Positions 24,740 through 36,096 of a DNA stretch of 64,000 nucleotides are shown piece by piece. The notes under the pieces are model-generated. The model saw only the letters and a program-made list of their open reading frames with translations, did not search any database and had not been told where the DNA came from. The position numbers and the translations under genes are program-made. Positions within the stretch are counted from its first letter, which is position 1; each line of letters opens with the position of its first letter. Origin of the DNA: Sipunculus nudus (lineage: Eukaryota; Annelida; Sipuncula; Golfingiida; Sipunculidae); assembly GCA_026874595.1 (NCBI GenBank), contig CM049318.1, positions 39,083,956 through 39,147,955 of the forward strand, given 5' to 3'.

Positions 24740-25660
24740 TGTAAAATCAGGTCAATGTAGATGATGCCACAAAAACTGCTACTTCAAATATAAGTAATAA
24801 TACCAACATTTCCACAAAACTTGGTGATGCTAGCTCTTGTTGTTTCTGAATTTGTTATGTCAGTATGCTTTCTTGCCCAAATCACTAAATTTCCTGTTCA
24901 AATTTCTGTAACTCATCCAAAATTCATCAAACCCAAACCATTTGAAAAATCTTGAGAAAGCTGGCCTCTTTGATAATTTCTGTGAAATACTGAACAATTT
25001 GGATGAATGATTTCAGAGAAGAAGATTTTCAAAGGTTATCAAGCTTATCCTGGTTTAATGTCATTTAATGAGGTGGTGCTACAAAAAGCTCAATCCCACA
25101 ACATTTGATAATGTGACAGATGTTTGCATAAAATATGGGGATGCTAGTTCCTGCTTTCCTGAGAAATAATGGGTTATTGTACTGATGACTGATGACCCCT
25201 GTACAAGGAAGGTCGATGCAGGTGGCACCACCAATACCTCAATTTCAAATCTGACTCATGTGACCAACATTTGCCTAAAATTTGGTGATAATAGCTCCAG
25301 CTGTTTCAGAAATTGTAATTTCAGTATGCTTTTTTTGAAGAAATTACTAAGTTTAGCTTCTTGTAATGGCCAAAAATCACCAAACTGGAACCGTTTGAAC
25401 AAACTTGAGAGAAATTAAATCAGCGATTATTTCTGTGAAATATTGAACAATTTGGCTGGACAGTTTTGGAGAAGAAGATTTTATTAGCTTTTCCCTATAA
25501 AATATAGGTAAATCAAGATAGAAAAAAAATAAGCAAAATCTGATAGATTTTTTTAGATGACTGATTTTTGCATAAAATTTGGTGATGCCAGCTTCTGCCA
25601 TTTTTGAGACAGTACGGGTTAATGTACGGATAACAGATGATTGCACACCTTCGCATAAGC
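24740..25660 (+). repeat. Diverged duplication, about 450-bp unit, two copies
   Basis: 'ttctgtgaaatactgaacaa' near 24980 recurs as 'ttctgtgaaatattgaacaa' near 25431 (offset about 451 bp). 'ttggtgat', 'ttgcataaaat' and 'agaagaagatttt' landmarks keep the same offset. Old tandem duplication within UNG-A intron 2. Confidence 0.7.
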
Positions 25661-26737
25661 TCACAGGTTCCCTAAAAATGGAGAACATAATAGACTAAAA
25701 TATCTCTATTAAATTTCTTGTATTCCAAATGGTGTGGTACCAAGTCAGGCCCAAACCCATAACTAATCCTTAATACATGGAAGCTACTACAAGCTGGCTT
25801 GTATTTACATAATGTTAGACTAAGATTAAAGGTGTTATTGAATTTGTCCCTGTTACTAAGCATTCATTTAGTCTTTGATGTCAGCATAAGTAACACTTCA
25901 AGTCTTGTAGGTGTTGCTTGTTGAAGTGAGTGGGTTTGGAGCAGGGAGTCAAGCAAAAATTTGCTTTTCATCAACTGTAGACTGATATGGTTGAAGGTTG
26001 GAGGTAGTGACAAAATTAGTGGACTTTAGACTCAATGATAAAATCTGGACAGAGCCCCCAGTTCTAAATTATGGAATCTCAAATGGTCATGCTTGACTTC
26101 ATTTAACAGACTCTGTGACTATTTGTTCATGCACCTACCCATGTTTTGAATATATACAGTTGCATCTACAAGCTGCCTTTCCTTATAGCCATTTACCCTA
26201 TTACCCCTTCACACTTAAAATGGTTTTTAAATTATTAAAACAATGAGCAATGCATATATGCTTATCTTTTATTATAAATGAACCATTATTATTATCCAAT
26301 GCTGATGTGAACTTGACATAAGAGCAAAGTAATGGAAGTAAATTTAAAATACATTCCTGTTTTAAATGATGTCATTAATATAAAGGTAGCAGAACTGGCA
26401 AAAAAACACATGTATATCTAAAACCAATCCAAAAGTTTTAAATTCATTAAAGACCCCACAAGGTATACATTGTTTAAAAGTTGGCACAGTGTTCTTTCTG
26501 ATGGTGTACATATTTTTGAAGATTTCATTCATTTTAACATGGTTCTGTAATATTTACAAGGTACACTCTTTTAAGCACCAAATATACCACATTTCAGTGA
26601 GCTAATATTGAATTCCATGACAATATCTGCAAAAAATGTGTTTTTTTTTTTTTTCATCTGCTGTATGTCTTCTTGATCAAAAATGAAATTAAAAATTTTG
26701 TATTAAATCCATATAAGGACAGGTAAACAGAGACATG

Positions 26738-26932
26738 CAGGGGCGGATCCAGGATTTAGGAAAAGGGGAGGTCCAACCCAGGAGGACTAATGAAAATCCT
26801 AAAAAAAGGTCATCACATCTGGAAAAGGGGGGTCCAGGCTGCAAAATTACGTCTAAAACCCCTTAAAAAGGTTGCTTCGGGTGAAAAAAGGGGGGGTCCG
26901 GACCCCCTGGACCCCCCCTGGATCCGCTTCTG
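26738..26932 (-). mobile_element. MITE family A, copy 4 (inverted, 5-bp TSD)
   Basis: It begins CAGGGGCGGATCCAGG, the reverse complement of the right end of copy 1, and ends CCTGGATCCGCTTCTG. It is flanked by ACATG on both sides (26733-26737 and 26933-26937), a perfect 5-bp target-site duplication. 195 bp, non-coding, in UNG-A intron 2 near exon 2. Confidence 0.88.
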
Positions 26933-27236
26933 ACATGAATAATGAAAAAAATACTTTTCAGATACTGTCATTTAGTTTAATTTTAGCCTGCTTAAAAGTG
27001 ACCTGCCGTTACTGGGTGCATTATATAGCGTACCATTTAAAATTTTAAATGTTAAAATACAACATGAAATATGTCAAAAATATGGATACCATCAGAGAGA
27101 TCACTGTTCTAGATTTTTAAAAAATGTACACTTTATGGGTCTTATATGAATTTAAAACAAAATTTTGACTGATTTAAGAAACAGGGTTTTGTAGCCAGTT
27201 CTGCTTTCTTAAAATAAAGAAAATGTGCTACAAAAC

Positions 27237-27496
27237 CTTCTTGAATGGAGTTAGGCTGAAACAGTTAAAGATCAGCTCTCTTGGAGGGAATATTTCTTGT
27301 TTATCAGAATAGTCCTTGGCCAGTTGCTCTTCCAGCTTTATGAAGAAATCTTTGGAAAATTCAGACCTCAGTACATTTTCCCATGACTTTTCTGTCAAGT
27401 ATGACTTCAGTGAAAAGCTGGTATCAGAGATTTCCTTAGATGAACCAGTTTTCTTTGGTGCTTTTTCTGTCTTTATCTTCTTTGGAGGTTTCAGAC
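27237..27496 (-). CDS. UNG: UNG-A exon 2
   Basis: Acceptor catttcag and donor AAG|gttttg. The first third is a Lys-rich linker (LKPPKKIKTEK, then KKTGSSKE), typical of the disordered, nuclear-targeting N-terminal tail of UNG. The folded domain starts at FSLKSYL, then SWENVL-SEF, EEQL, FPPRELIFNCF and LTPFKK, which lead into the catalytic exon. The 5-nt donor context (gttttg) is weak, but the next exon continues in phase with VKVVILGQDPYH. The plus-strand frame at 27316-27531 is a shadow. Confidence 0.95.
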
Positions 27497-28139
27497 CTGA
27501 AATGAAAGTTCACAAAAATTGTCAGTTTTAGAACTGTAACAGTCAACTTTAAGATGGAGAATTTTACTGTATACCCAAAACTAAAACTAAACATATATGA
27601 GACCTTAATCATGAAACAAAAGTAACTCTTATGTAAACTCAATTTACCTTATTTAATACATAATCATTTAATTGAGATCAAGGAATTTACAGGGATATCC
27701 AACTCTTTGCAATTCGTAATATAATGTGAATCTACCAAATCAAAATGGAGTTGTGAATACTCTTGTTGTGAACAGGCAGCAAAGAAACTAACAACTAGGA
27801 AAAAGAAGTGTTTATTGGTGTTATCATGAACATGTAACTCATCCCTATAAAAAAAGTAAAATGGTACAAATAGTAGAAAAAAACAGGGTTAAAATTTCAT
27901 TAAAATTCAAATGGTGCAAACAGCATAAAGATACCACAGAAATTTGTTTAAAATCCAAATTGTATAAATAGCAAAGAATATGATTAAAATTCTTTAAAAT
28001 CCAGTAGGTCAAAATAACTTAAATACAGGATTAAAATTTTCTTAAGAAATCTAAATAGTCCAAATAGCATAAAAATAGGATAATTCATATCATATTGTTG
28101 ATATTATATCAACATTGTGAGAGGGGACATCGCATAACA

Positions 28140-28354
28140 CAATGGCAGATCAAGGTGGGGGGGGGGGGGGGGGGGTAGGTGGGGGTTTGGACCCCTTATT
28201 TTGAGCCATCTGCCACCTTTGTTATGAAGGTTTCAATCCAGTTTTTGCAGCAAGGACCCCTTTACTTTCCAGGCCACAGCTAGGACTTGTTTTTCAATTT
28301 TCTTATTAGTTTTTCCTGGATTGGATCCTTTACAAATTCCTGGATATGACCCTG
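28140..28354 (+). mobile_element. MITE family A, copy 5 (5-bp TSD)
   Basis: It begins CAATGGCAGATCAAGG and ends with GGATATGACCCTG, diverged from the consensus but collinear. TAACA flanks it on both sides (28135-28139 and 28355-28359), a perfect 5-bp target duplication. A long G tract lies just inside the left end. Confidence 0.8.
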
Positions 28355-28394
28355 TAACAAAGCCCCTCTGCCCCTTCCAAAATATAAGTCCTGA

Positions 28395-28645
28395 TGTGAT
28401 TAAGCATATGTGTCTTTTGTGTGTTTATTCAAAATCTAACTTACACAATCATAAATAGAATCTCATGAAATTTTTAGGGCATTTCAGACATGGGCCAATG
28501 AGATTTAGGTGGATCTGGCATATGATCTGGATCTAGGAACATCATCAAGGAAAGTCACAAATCTACATTATCTGTTATGCACTAATGAACCTGAGAATAT
28601 GGGTTGAATAACTGAATGGTGGAGGCCTGCATTCAGTAGAATGCA
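28395..28645 (-). repeat. Dispersed repeat family C, copy 3 (inverted)
   Basis: Reverse complement of the family C landmarks: 'gtgtgtttattcaaa', 'gaaatttttagggcatttc', 'gggccaatgagatttaggtg', 'ggaggcctgcattc'. It lies about 40 bp right of MITE copy 5. Confidence 0.75.
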
Positions 28646-28974
28646 GATGTTTAGGCGACTTTTTTATTTGCTCGCCTCCTGTCTTATGATTTAGTTAATG
28701 TAAGAATTACATATCAGGTGTAAAGCATAAAACAACCAAGGCATTTCTAATTTATTTAGAAAAAAAGTTACTGCACTGAATAAAGAACTTGTTAGAAGTA
28801 TATTTAAATACACCATATGCAGTGCAAGTCCTGAGTCCTTGTCTTTGGAATCTAAGTCCAACCCTTGAGGTTCAAGTACATTTTTTTTAGTCTGAGTGAT
28901 ATCTAAACAGAATCAAAGTCAGATGAAAATTCAAATCTGAAAAAGTTAACAGAATATTAACATTAATTAACATC

Positions 28975-29160
28975 TACAGCAAAATCTGTGTAAAAAGACC
29001 ACCTGTTGGAGCACTGACCAGAAGTGGTCTTTATTCACAGGTGGTTATAGTAGACTGGTCAGTTATAACCGATGTGAATGTGTTTGATTCACTCAAGGGG
29101 GGGTCTCAATAGACAGGTGGTCTTATTAGACAGGTGGTCTCTGAGGTTCCACTTTAGGTT
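28975..29160 (-). repeat. Dispersed repeat family D, copy 1
   Basis: It contains 'aaaaagaccacctg', 'gaccagaagtggtctt', 'actcaaggggggtct' and ends 'gaggttccact'. This is the inverse of the segment at 51396-51545, which starts 'acagtggaacctg' and continues 'aaaaagaccacctg...cccttgagtg...acttctggccagt'. Confidence 0.7.
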
Positions 29161-29837
29161 TGTCGATATTTTTAATTTCAATATAAAGAACTTACAAGAA
29201 ATATACAATTAGTGGTGTATTATTCAAATTTTTGTACTTTTTTTATATTCTGTGAATAGTTGCAACAGTTATGTATATAACAGTTTTGATAGTTTGTTTT
29301 ATAATATGAACATCCCAAATTACATGACAGAAATTTTTTACTCCTGGAAGTGGTCTGGACTAGGCCTATTTTCTCAATTCCTTTCCTCAAAGTAAGAGTC
29401 CCTTAAGTCAGAGTCCCTAAATGCAGGATTGGCAAGTTTTTTTTTTTTACACTGAAATTATTTACACTGTTTATTAAAAGTTTATTTATGTCATGTAATA
29501 AACAGGTTTTTTACACCTATGTGTAAAAAAAAAACTGTAAAAAACCTAGATGCATGTGGGATTTCTGTTAAGTGATACCCATGATTTCATCAAATAAACT
29601 TCATTAATGACCAAGGCCTTGGGAGGTATATGAGAGGCATAGGGCTCTGGAATTGATCATGTCAATAGGCAATGGGCAACAGGCTGATTGGTGCCTATGC
29701 CCCTACTGTCAGGGGTGACTTATGCCCCTTACTGTCAGCTACTGTCCATAATTTGCTGCACCAGGAGCCCATGCAGTGACTGATGTAAATAGGGACTCCT
29801 GACAGCATTAACACAACGTCACTGGCTGTCTCCAGTG

Positions 29838-30020
29838 ATATGGTGGCAAGCTTCTGAAGCTTATGATGTGGACCCCGAGTTTATCAAATTAGCAGTGAAC
29901 TAACATGCAGTGTCTGCTTCATCAGCTTCAGTTGAGAGGATATTCTCAAATTCTGGATATATCCACAATAAAGTGAGAAATAGACTGGGAGCAAAGAAAG
30001 CTTCCAAGAGGGAGCTCTGA
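29838..30020 (+). pseudogene. hAT transposase C-terminal (dimerisation domain) relic
   Basis: The frame reads WWQASE, then DPEFIKLAVN, a stop (TAA at 29901), then VSASSASVERIFS, followed by a GYIHNKVRN segment, ending at TGA. This matches the hAT-superfamily C-terminal dimerisation signature (W..........LA...L.VPASSA.SER.FS..G......R..L). One in-frame stop and the lack of any upstream catalytic domain show a dead fragment. It lies on the strand opposite to UNG-A, in intron 1, among hAT-like MITEs. It is too short and too broken to appear as a long open frame. Confidence 0.8.
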
Positions 30021-30558
30021 TATGGACTACTAAGAAAGCTATAAAATATTCGCTTACACAGTGAATGTTAAGACTGATTGTCTGTAAGAAATAATGCTGT
30101 GTCTACATATCTGACATGATACACACCATGCTATAACATACTTAATGTATGAGAGGTTTCAAATATACATGTAAGTATGAATTTTTTTTTCTCTTGTATT
30201 TCACGTTAATAATTATTTTTACACTGTAACAGGTGTTTAACAGTAAAAAACCCAACCCTTCCTTATATAATGGGTGGACTTGGGGGTCCCTTTTTGTGAA
30301 CCTTTGTATCAAATGATACAATATAATTTGTGGTAGTTCCCTTTTTAAGTTAGTATATAGGTGATATTTTGCAAGCATGTGCATTGTAAAAAAGATGGCG
30401 TTTCCTCGAGGTGCAAAAAAATTTTAATTTTATATCGGGACAGTTAACAAAATTTAATCCTGGCTGGTCCACAATTCCTAACTGGAAGACTTTTGTGAGA
30501 GTAGAAATGACCTATGGCAGAAGAGTAAGGAGGCCCAGCTTGGTCTACATTGACTCTA

Positions 30559-30747
30559 TGGAAGCAGATCCAGCGGACCCCCCCCCCCCCCCCTTCTGTA
30601 ATTTTCAGCCACCGCAACTTTTATAATGGTTTCTGCCCAATTTGTGCAGCTTGACCCCCCCCCCCCCCCTTTGTGGACTTGCGGGACTTTTTATGTTTCA
30701 TCATCAGTTTTCCTTGGTGGGACCACTACTGGATCCATTGTCCCCTG
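30559..30747 (+). mobile_element. MITE family A, copy 6
   Basis: The left end reads 'gcagatccagcgg', then a C tract, 'ttcagccaccgcaact', 'tggtttctgcccaa', and a right end 'ctggatccattgtcccctg'. It is collinear with copies 1-3 but its first six bases have diverged. No target duplication directly abuts it. The 71-codon plus frame at 30411-30626 runs into it and is not a gene. Confidence 0.7.
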
Positions 30748-31376
30748 TATGCTCTAAATAAATATAAACAGCATGGTCAGGCATATATGCATGATATTAT
30801 GAGAACAGGGATTGGTGAATATGGACTAACAAGTGAAATATTTTTTTTTTCTTGAAGGTGGGCCAGACTGATAAAATACCAATATATCTTGAGCAATCCA
30901 CCATTTTTAAATTTCATCCCCCCCCCCATAAATTAATAATTTCCTTTCATATTGCCATAATTTCATTTCTTACACCAGTTCTTACCTGTCAGTTATTCTA
31001 AAAAGATCAAATATAAAGGAAATATTATTGGTTAGAATGAGTCTGAACAGTTACACTGACAGTATTATAACACTATCTATTGGATAATCCAGGGTTGGAT
31101 AGAGGGTTTTGGATAAAGGGGGGCGGGGGGGGGGGGCGTCCAAGTCTACATAGTCTAGACTAAATAAACCTGGAAAGGTCCTAAGGACAAGTTTGTACAA
31201 CGAAGCCAAAAAAATATTCAAAGGCGACCCCCCCCCCCCCCCCCCCCCCCCCCATTCTAGCTACTGCAGCTCTATTCTGGTACAGCGATGATGTCATTGA
31301 ACTCGTATTATTGTGAATAACAAAGAAAGTAGCGCAGGAGCAACAGATGTGACGTGAATAACAAAAGACTCGTCAC

Positions 31377-31443
31377 CCTCAACTTGATCGGCATCAGCTG
31401 TAATCTTGCGACGAGATTCGCCCTTAAGCTTTTTAGGAGGCAT
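31377..31443 (-). CDS. UNG: UNG-A candidate exon 1 (start codon exon)
   Basis: ATG at 31443 starts MPPKKLKGESRRKI, a basic, nuclear-localisation-like N-terminus. After 22 codons plus one base there is a possible donor GAGG|gtgacg, and this phase joins exactly to exon 2 (GT CTG...), giving Gly at the junction. The total reading frame is then 828 nt. Upstream within 110-165 bp are ETS-like, CCAAT and octamer sites. The donor is weak. No PCNA-binding (QxxLxxFF) box is seen, so an alternative or additional first exon is possible. Confidence 0.45.
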
Positions 31444-31549
31444 TGCCAAGCGGTTCTAACGGTAGTATTAACTGTAGTAAATTGACCAAAATGTGGTTAG
31501 ACTGCAGTTATTCGTGTCGACTATATGCAACCGGTAAATAACAGGCTCA

Positions 31550-31610
31550 CAGGAAGTGCCGCGCAACAACCGATGACGCCACGACCATTCGCCAATTAAT
31601 TTGCATGTGA
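31550..31610 (-). promoter_or_regulatory. Putative UNG-A promoter elements (ETS, CCAAT, octamer)
   Basis: CAGGAAGTG (31550-31558), TGACGCCA (near 31574), CCAAT (31592-31596) and ATTTGCAT (31599-31606) cluster 105-165 bp upstream of the candidate UNG-A start. The cluster is CpG-richer than the surroundings. Inferred from motif matches only. Confidence 0.4.
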
Positions 31611-34600
31611 CTAAAATATAGATCCAACATACCATATGGAAATACAATTTAGACCAATAAAAAGCACCGAACGCTCCTCAGTAAAAAATCATGTGCTAAT
31701 TTACATAATCCAAATAGGGATATAAGTAGGTGTTGTGCTATTCAAGCATATATATAAGCGAAACCGGGAACTACTTCTGTGAATCATAATAACACTGCGC
31801 AAGAATATTTGATTGACAGGTGAAAGCGGCAGGTTCGCCTGGCGGGTGTTGCAAGCCAATCCATAGGAAAACCGTGGGACCACTTCGGAAGGGAAATTTA
31901 CACAAACCCTTTGTACAGAACGTTACAAAAATCGGTGAGTAGTAAATATACACCAAATACAGTTTGTTTCTGCAGTAAGTACGAAAAAGCAATTATATGT
32001 ATACCGGTGGCGTCGGCCAAACGTAACGTGCTATTCCAGCAGCATTTCAGCATGTTGGATTTCTCTGTTTCAGCTTACGGCCAGACGAGTTTATCGATTG
32101 ACACTCGTGACGCCAACATCGCATATAATACTAACACATTAGTTTCATGCTTTTCATTTGTATATAATTTTGTTTAATGGGTCCATTATTTTCCCAGCAA
32201 CATTTTGGAAATCCCGTTTCCATATTGTTCCAGGAAATACGCGTCCATCTTTCCCGAGTACTGGGCACCAGCGCCACATCCTTTGATAAGGCCCCTCTGT
32301 GAGGCATCTCCACTGCCATGCCGGCTGGCGCAGTGTTCTATCACAAATAGCTATCAGCCAGGCGTTTAATTCACTAGACCCCCTTTTTAAACGCTCATTT
32401 GTAAATATAATTTAACTGTGATAACATAAGGCAAAGCAATGCCGTATACCTGGTTTGTTCATGGTTTTCATGAAACCTGTAAAAATGCTGATAAATAGTA
32501 ATATTCTGTTATTTTAATTCACCCAGCCTTTTTTCACACATTTCTGAATATAATTTGTATTACATTTACAGTTAAAACAAAACATTTTGAATATATATTT
32601 CACATGTTCCCAGAAAATTCAACAGATATAACAATAATTTAGTGCAGTGCAAATTTTTAGCTTATAATTCAACATTATGTGGGTGTACAAGAGGACCAAC
32701 TCACATGGTACTATAATAATTCTTATCGTCATTTAAACAAATTACATACCCAGGCTCATCCTGGCAAGCTCCTCATTGTGTTTGGCCATGATAAATGATG
32801 GTCTCAACAATATTGTTATCCTGCTGGCTTTTAATAATGTGTAGCCAAGCATATATTTATGTGTCTACCAGTAGTAAAGAATAGTGCTGTAAAGTGAACG
32901 TCTACCAAAGGTTCACTACATCACCTCTGAAGTTTGCAAAAAATTCGGATCCTTAGAGTTTCATATTCTGTGCAATTTATGTATGGTTAAAGTAAGGCAT
33001 TAATTTTTTTAATAAGCATTTCATATAATTCAGATATTCATCAGTTGCTTATAATTTGAAACAAGAGTGGTTATATTTTCCATTAAAACATTAAGAGATC
33101 ATCCTGCACTCCTGGTGAACATGTAGATATTCAGGACCTGCATTAAAAAATTTTTTTTTGTAAGTCTGAGATCATATAAATTTATATTGATCATGGTCTA
33201 TAAAATTCAACATTTGGCTTCTGTCATATTCCCTTACACACATTATTGGCATTCTCTGATTATATCATGACAATAAAATGAAATTTATATTTAACAGGTG
33301 TAACTTTCAAGTAAATAGAAAATGTATTTTGTACAGGGATGATTAGCAGATTAGAAGTAGGGTTTGCAAATTTGTGGTGTTTATAGTTTTTTATAGAATC
33401 CTGGATGCCCTGCTCTACAATTACCCTCTAAATTAAATGTTTGTGTCAAGAAATATTTATATATCAAAATTGAACTGATATTTAGATCTATGTGCAGTAT
33501 TATATCTTATCCAGGCTTTCATCAAGTTAAATTTCAAATAATTTTCTATTACAGTCAAGAAGTAAATTCAAATGTTTTCATGTTAAAAATTGACAGATTT
33601 TCTTTAAATATATATCCTTCATGAACCAGCTGTCATATCTTGATCTAATTATACTTGGCACTTTCCAAATGCTCATGAATTGTGATCTGTGCATTTATAA
33701 TTTGCTTTATGTGCTGTTATTTTATGCGCTGAACAAATTATGTAAATTTGTCACTTGCCAACTAAACCCCAGCTACCAGTGCTTTTTCACTGGTTCAGGA
33801 GACATGACAGCATGTTTAATTAATGAAAGTAATATGACTTAGACTAAGTCATAATGACTAAGTCTTAGTGTTTGTATTTGCTATTCATAGAGTCATTATG
33901 GTGATTGGTATAGGTCATAAATTTCATATTACATATGTTCATGAGTCACTCCTTATATATTAGTAAGCATGTGTTTGTTCAGTACTTAATACCCATTGTA
34001 TTAGTGTTGTGTAACTGCCAGGTTTACAATGTTTTGACCCCTAATAGCTCCCCAAGAGGTTTCCCTGTAACATTCCCTGAAATCCCAGAGCACTTTGTTG
34101 CATCAGATGGACTGACAGAAAACATGTTTGACCCAAGTTAAGGTGCAGCTTTTGCTAATAAATGCATTTGATAATTTTTAAAACAAAATTTTGCAAAGAC
34201 CTGCAGCTTGTTACTTTGACTTAAATAGGATTTCTGTTTAAAGGATTTCAACACTGAGATTTTAATATATAGTTTTATGTGTTATTGATAAAGACGTTTA
34301 CAATTATTTTGTAATTTATTTTGTCCATATATATACTATACTCTCATAATATTTAAGATTTGATTTAGTTAAGTATTATTTACTTTCAGTTGCAGATGAA
34401 AATTAAAAACAGGAGTTAGTTTTTAATTATTTTTTTAAGTGACAATGACTTTTGAGAGAATCTAATATATGAAAATTATCAAATAATTAAGTACAGTTTA
34501 TGTGAAGAATATTAGTAATAGGTAAAACATTTAATTGCTTGTTACTGGGGTACAGTTTGTTTGGTTCATTTCGCATCACTTTTTCAAAACCATAAATGCT

Positions 34601-35939
34601 GATACATGTCTGTTGCTCAGAGCTCCTCCTTACATGACTCTTAGTTGTTACTCTACAAGAGAAGCTATGATGCCTTTCATCTGAAAGTCACGCTGGCCAA
34701 ACTCAGACCACCAGGTGTGGTGCTATACAGGTTTTCATGTTCAGGCCTTACCAGTCTGGCCAGCTTGTGCATCTTTCTCAGGTTGACCTATGAAGTGGTG
34801 GGAACTGGGACATAAAACTGGCTCAGTGATAGGGGGTCCTATGTAGTAGCCTCAGAAGTTCCATGTCACAAGTGGTTTCCTTGCCCCAGTCAACCATGCA
34901 TATGACCCAGCATGATCAACCTGTCTCATAGGTGAACTCTGAAGGTACAGGACAGTTATTAACGAGGTCTTGGCAGGGCATGAGATGTCTTGGCAGCAGG
35001 TATAAGACGCCCGCTGAGGAACAAGTGTGTCCTTCTTGTACTTAAAAATTAGGTGGAGTCCCAGTTGGACAGTCAGTGTCCAAATAGACTATTTACAAAG
35101 TTTTGTGTCCTTTGATTTGTTCAAATAGAATGTAGTTAAGGTATCATGTCTTACTAAACCTGTGCAAGATTGAGGCCTTATGTCAATTAAATTCAGTCCC
35201 AATCTTTGGTTGATTCTTTGTATAAATTAATCCTGTATGTTGGCCAAACATGTACATATTTCACTCCCCTGATGTTGAAAGAAAAAGATTTGTTTGGTTT
35301 CTCCAGTATAATTATTAAAATTTATATTTAATTTTCAGTTAATATCCAATTGACTCTCATGCTGTCTCCAGTTTGTTTACTGTCAGAGAAACATTTTAGT
35401 TTTTCATGCCATTGATAGTGGATTAGCACATAACCCATTGGTTCAGTCAAAAGTTTAAGACTGGTCTTTATAACTGAATAAGTTTTGTGTAATGCACAGC
35501 TTCTCCTGGGTGGTTATTTCAGTACATCATTCTTGTGGTTTTGTGCAACTGTTGCTCTGTCAGTGTAAACTTTTGCCAGACGACATTGTTCATGCGTGCA
35601 AGGTTTTTGTTAGTTTAATTAAATATGCTGATGGGTATCAGTATACTTTTTATTAGGGAAAGATTTGTATATGCTTCCAGGGTGTCAGGTCAAGTGATTG
35701 TAATCGGCATTGTTAGCTGCGCAAGTGAGTGTCACTAATGTGCCTTCTTTGGTGTCCACAAGAGCCTGACACCCAAGTAATTTTCTTGCCACTGTAGTAC
35801 CGTCACACCGGTGTTGTTTTGTTTGGTATTATGTGATATCAATGCCATGCAGTGTTTTGATAATAATATCTTTAGTTAGAGTTTCCTTGTCTGTGCTCAA
35901 ATCAGCAAATATCAGCTTAATTAGCACCTGGATAGCAGC

Positions 35940-36096
35940 TTTTGACACTTGTTACACATTTAGTACAGCAGTTCATTTGGAGGTGCTAAAAGACTTAACA
36001 CCTGGAGATGGTTTGAGAGCAATGGGAATCAAGGATGATATAATAAAAAATTATGATGAAATGAGGGAGGGGTGCCACTGGAGGTCAGGTAGATAA
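35940..36096 (+). pseudogene. Weak BEL/Pao-type integrase-like fragment
   Basis: The frame contains FDTCYTFSTAVHLEVLKDLT, which resembles the integrase core segment 'FTC..TRAVHLE.V.DLT' of BEL/Pao and related retroelements. The following residues (DGLRAMGIKDDIIKN) do not match that family well. No neighbouring retroelement domain was found. It could be coincidence or an unrelated exon (acatttag before, gtagat after). Confidence 0.25.

Larger units (their letters stand above)
22048..27236 (-). other. UNG-A intron 2 (5.2 kb, repeat-rich)
   Basis: It contains a (TA)n run, family F and E repeats, a four-copy tandem repeat with about a 125-bp unit, a roughly 450-bp duplicated block, and MITE family A copy 4, each listed separately. 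No other exon is recognised. Confidence 0.8.
27497..31376 (-). other. UNG-A intron 1 (3.9 kb)
   Basis: It holds MITE family A copies 5 and 6, a family C repeat, a family D repeat, a hAT transposase relic on the plus strand, poly-C/G tracts (including C26 at 31228-31253) and a possible decayed family A copy near 31090-31260. Confidence 0.6.
17340..31443 (-). other. UNG: UNG-A gene span: uracil-DNA glycosylase, five predicted exons
   Basis: The predicted exons in transcription order are 31443-31377, 27496-27237, 22047-22000, 18962-18790 and 17619-17340. They total 828 nt, or 275 residues plus stop, and all junction phases agree (1+2, 0, 0, 2+1). Human UNG isoforms are slightly over 300 residues and the E. 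coli enzyme is about 230, so the length is normal. UNG removes uracil from DNA by cleaving the N-glycosidic bond, the first step of base-excision repair. Introns are about 3.9, 5.2, 3.0 and 1.2 kb and are full of transposon debris. The order and content of motifs (DPYH, LLLN, HPSPLS) are complete, so the enzyme is predicted to be active. Confidence 0.85.

Noticed and set aside
31090-31260. Seventh copy of MITE family A
   Set aside because: G and C tracts at either end suggest it, but the diagnostic terminal 16-mers and a target duplication are not recognisable.
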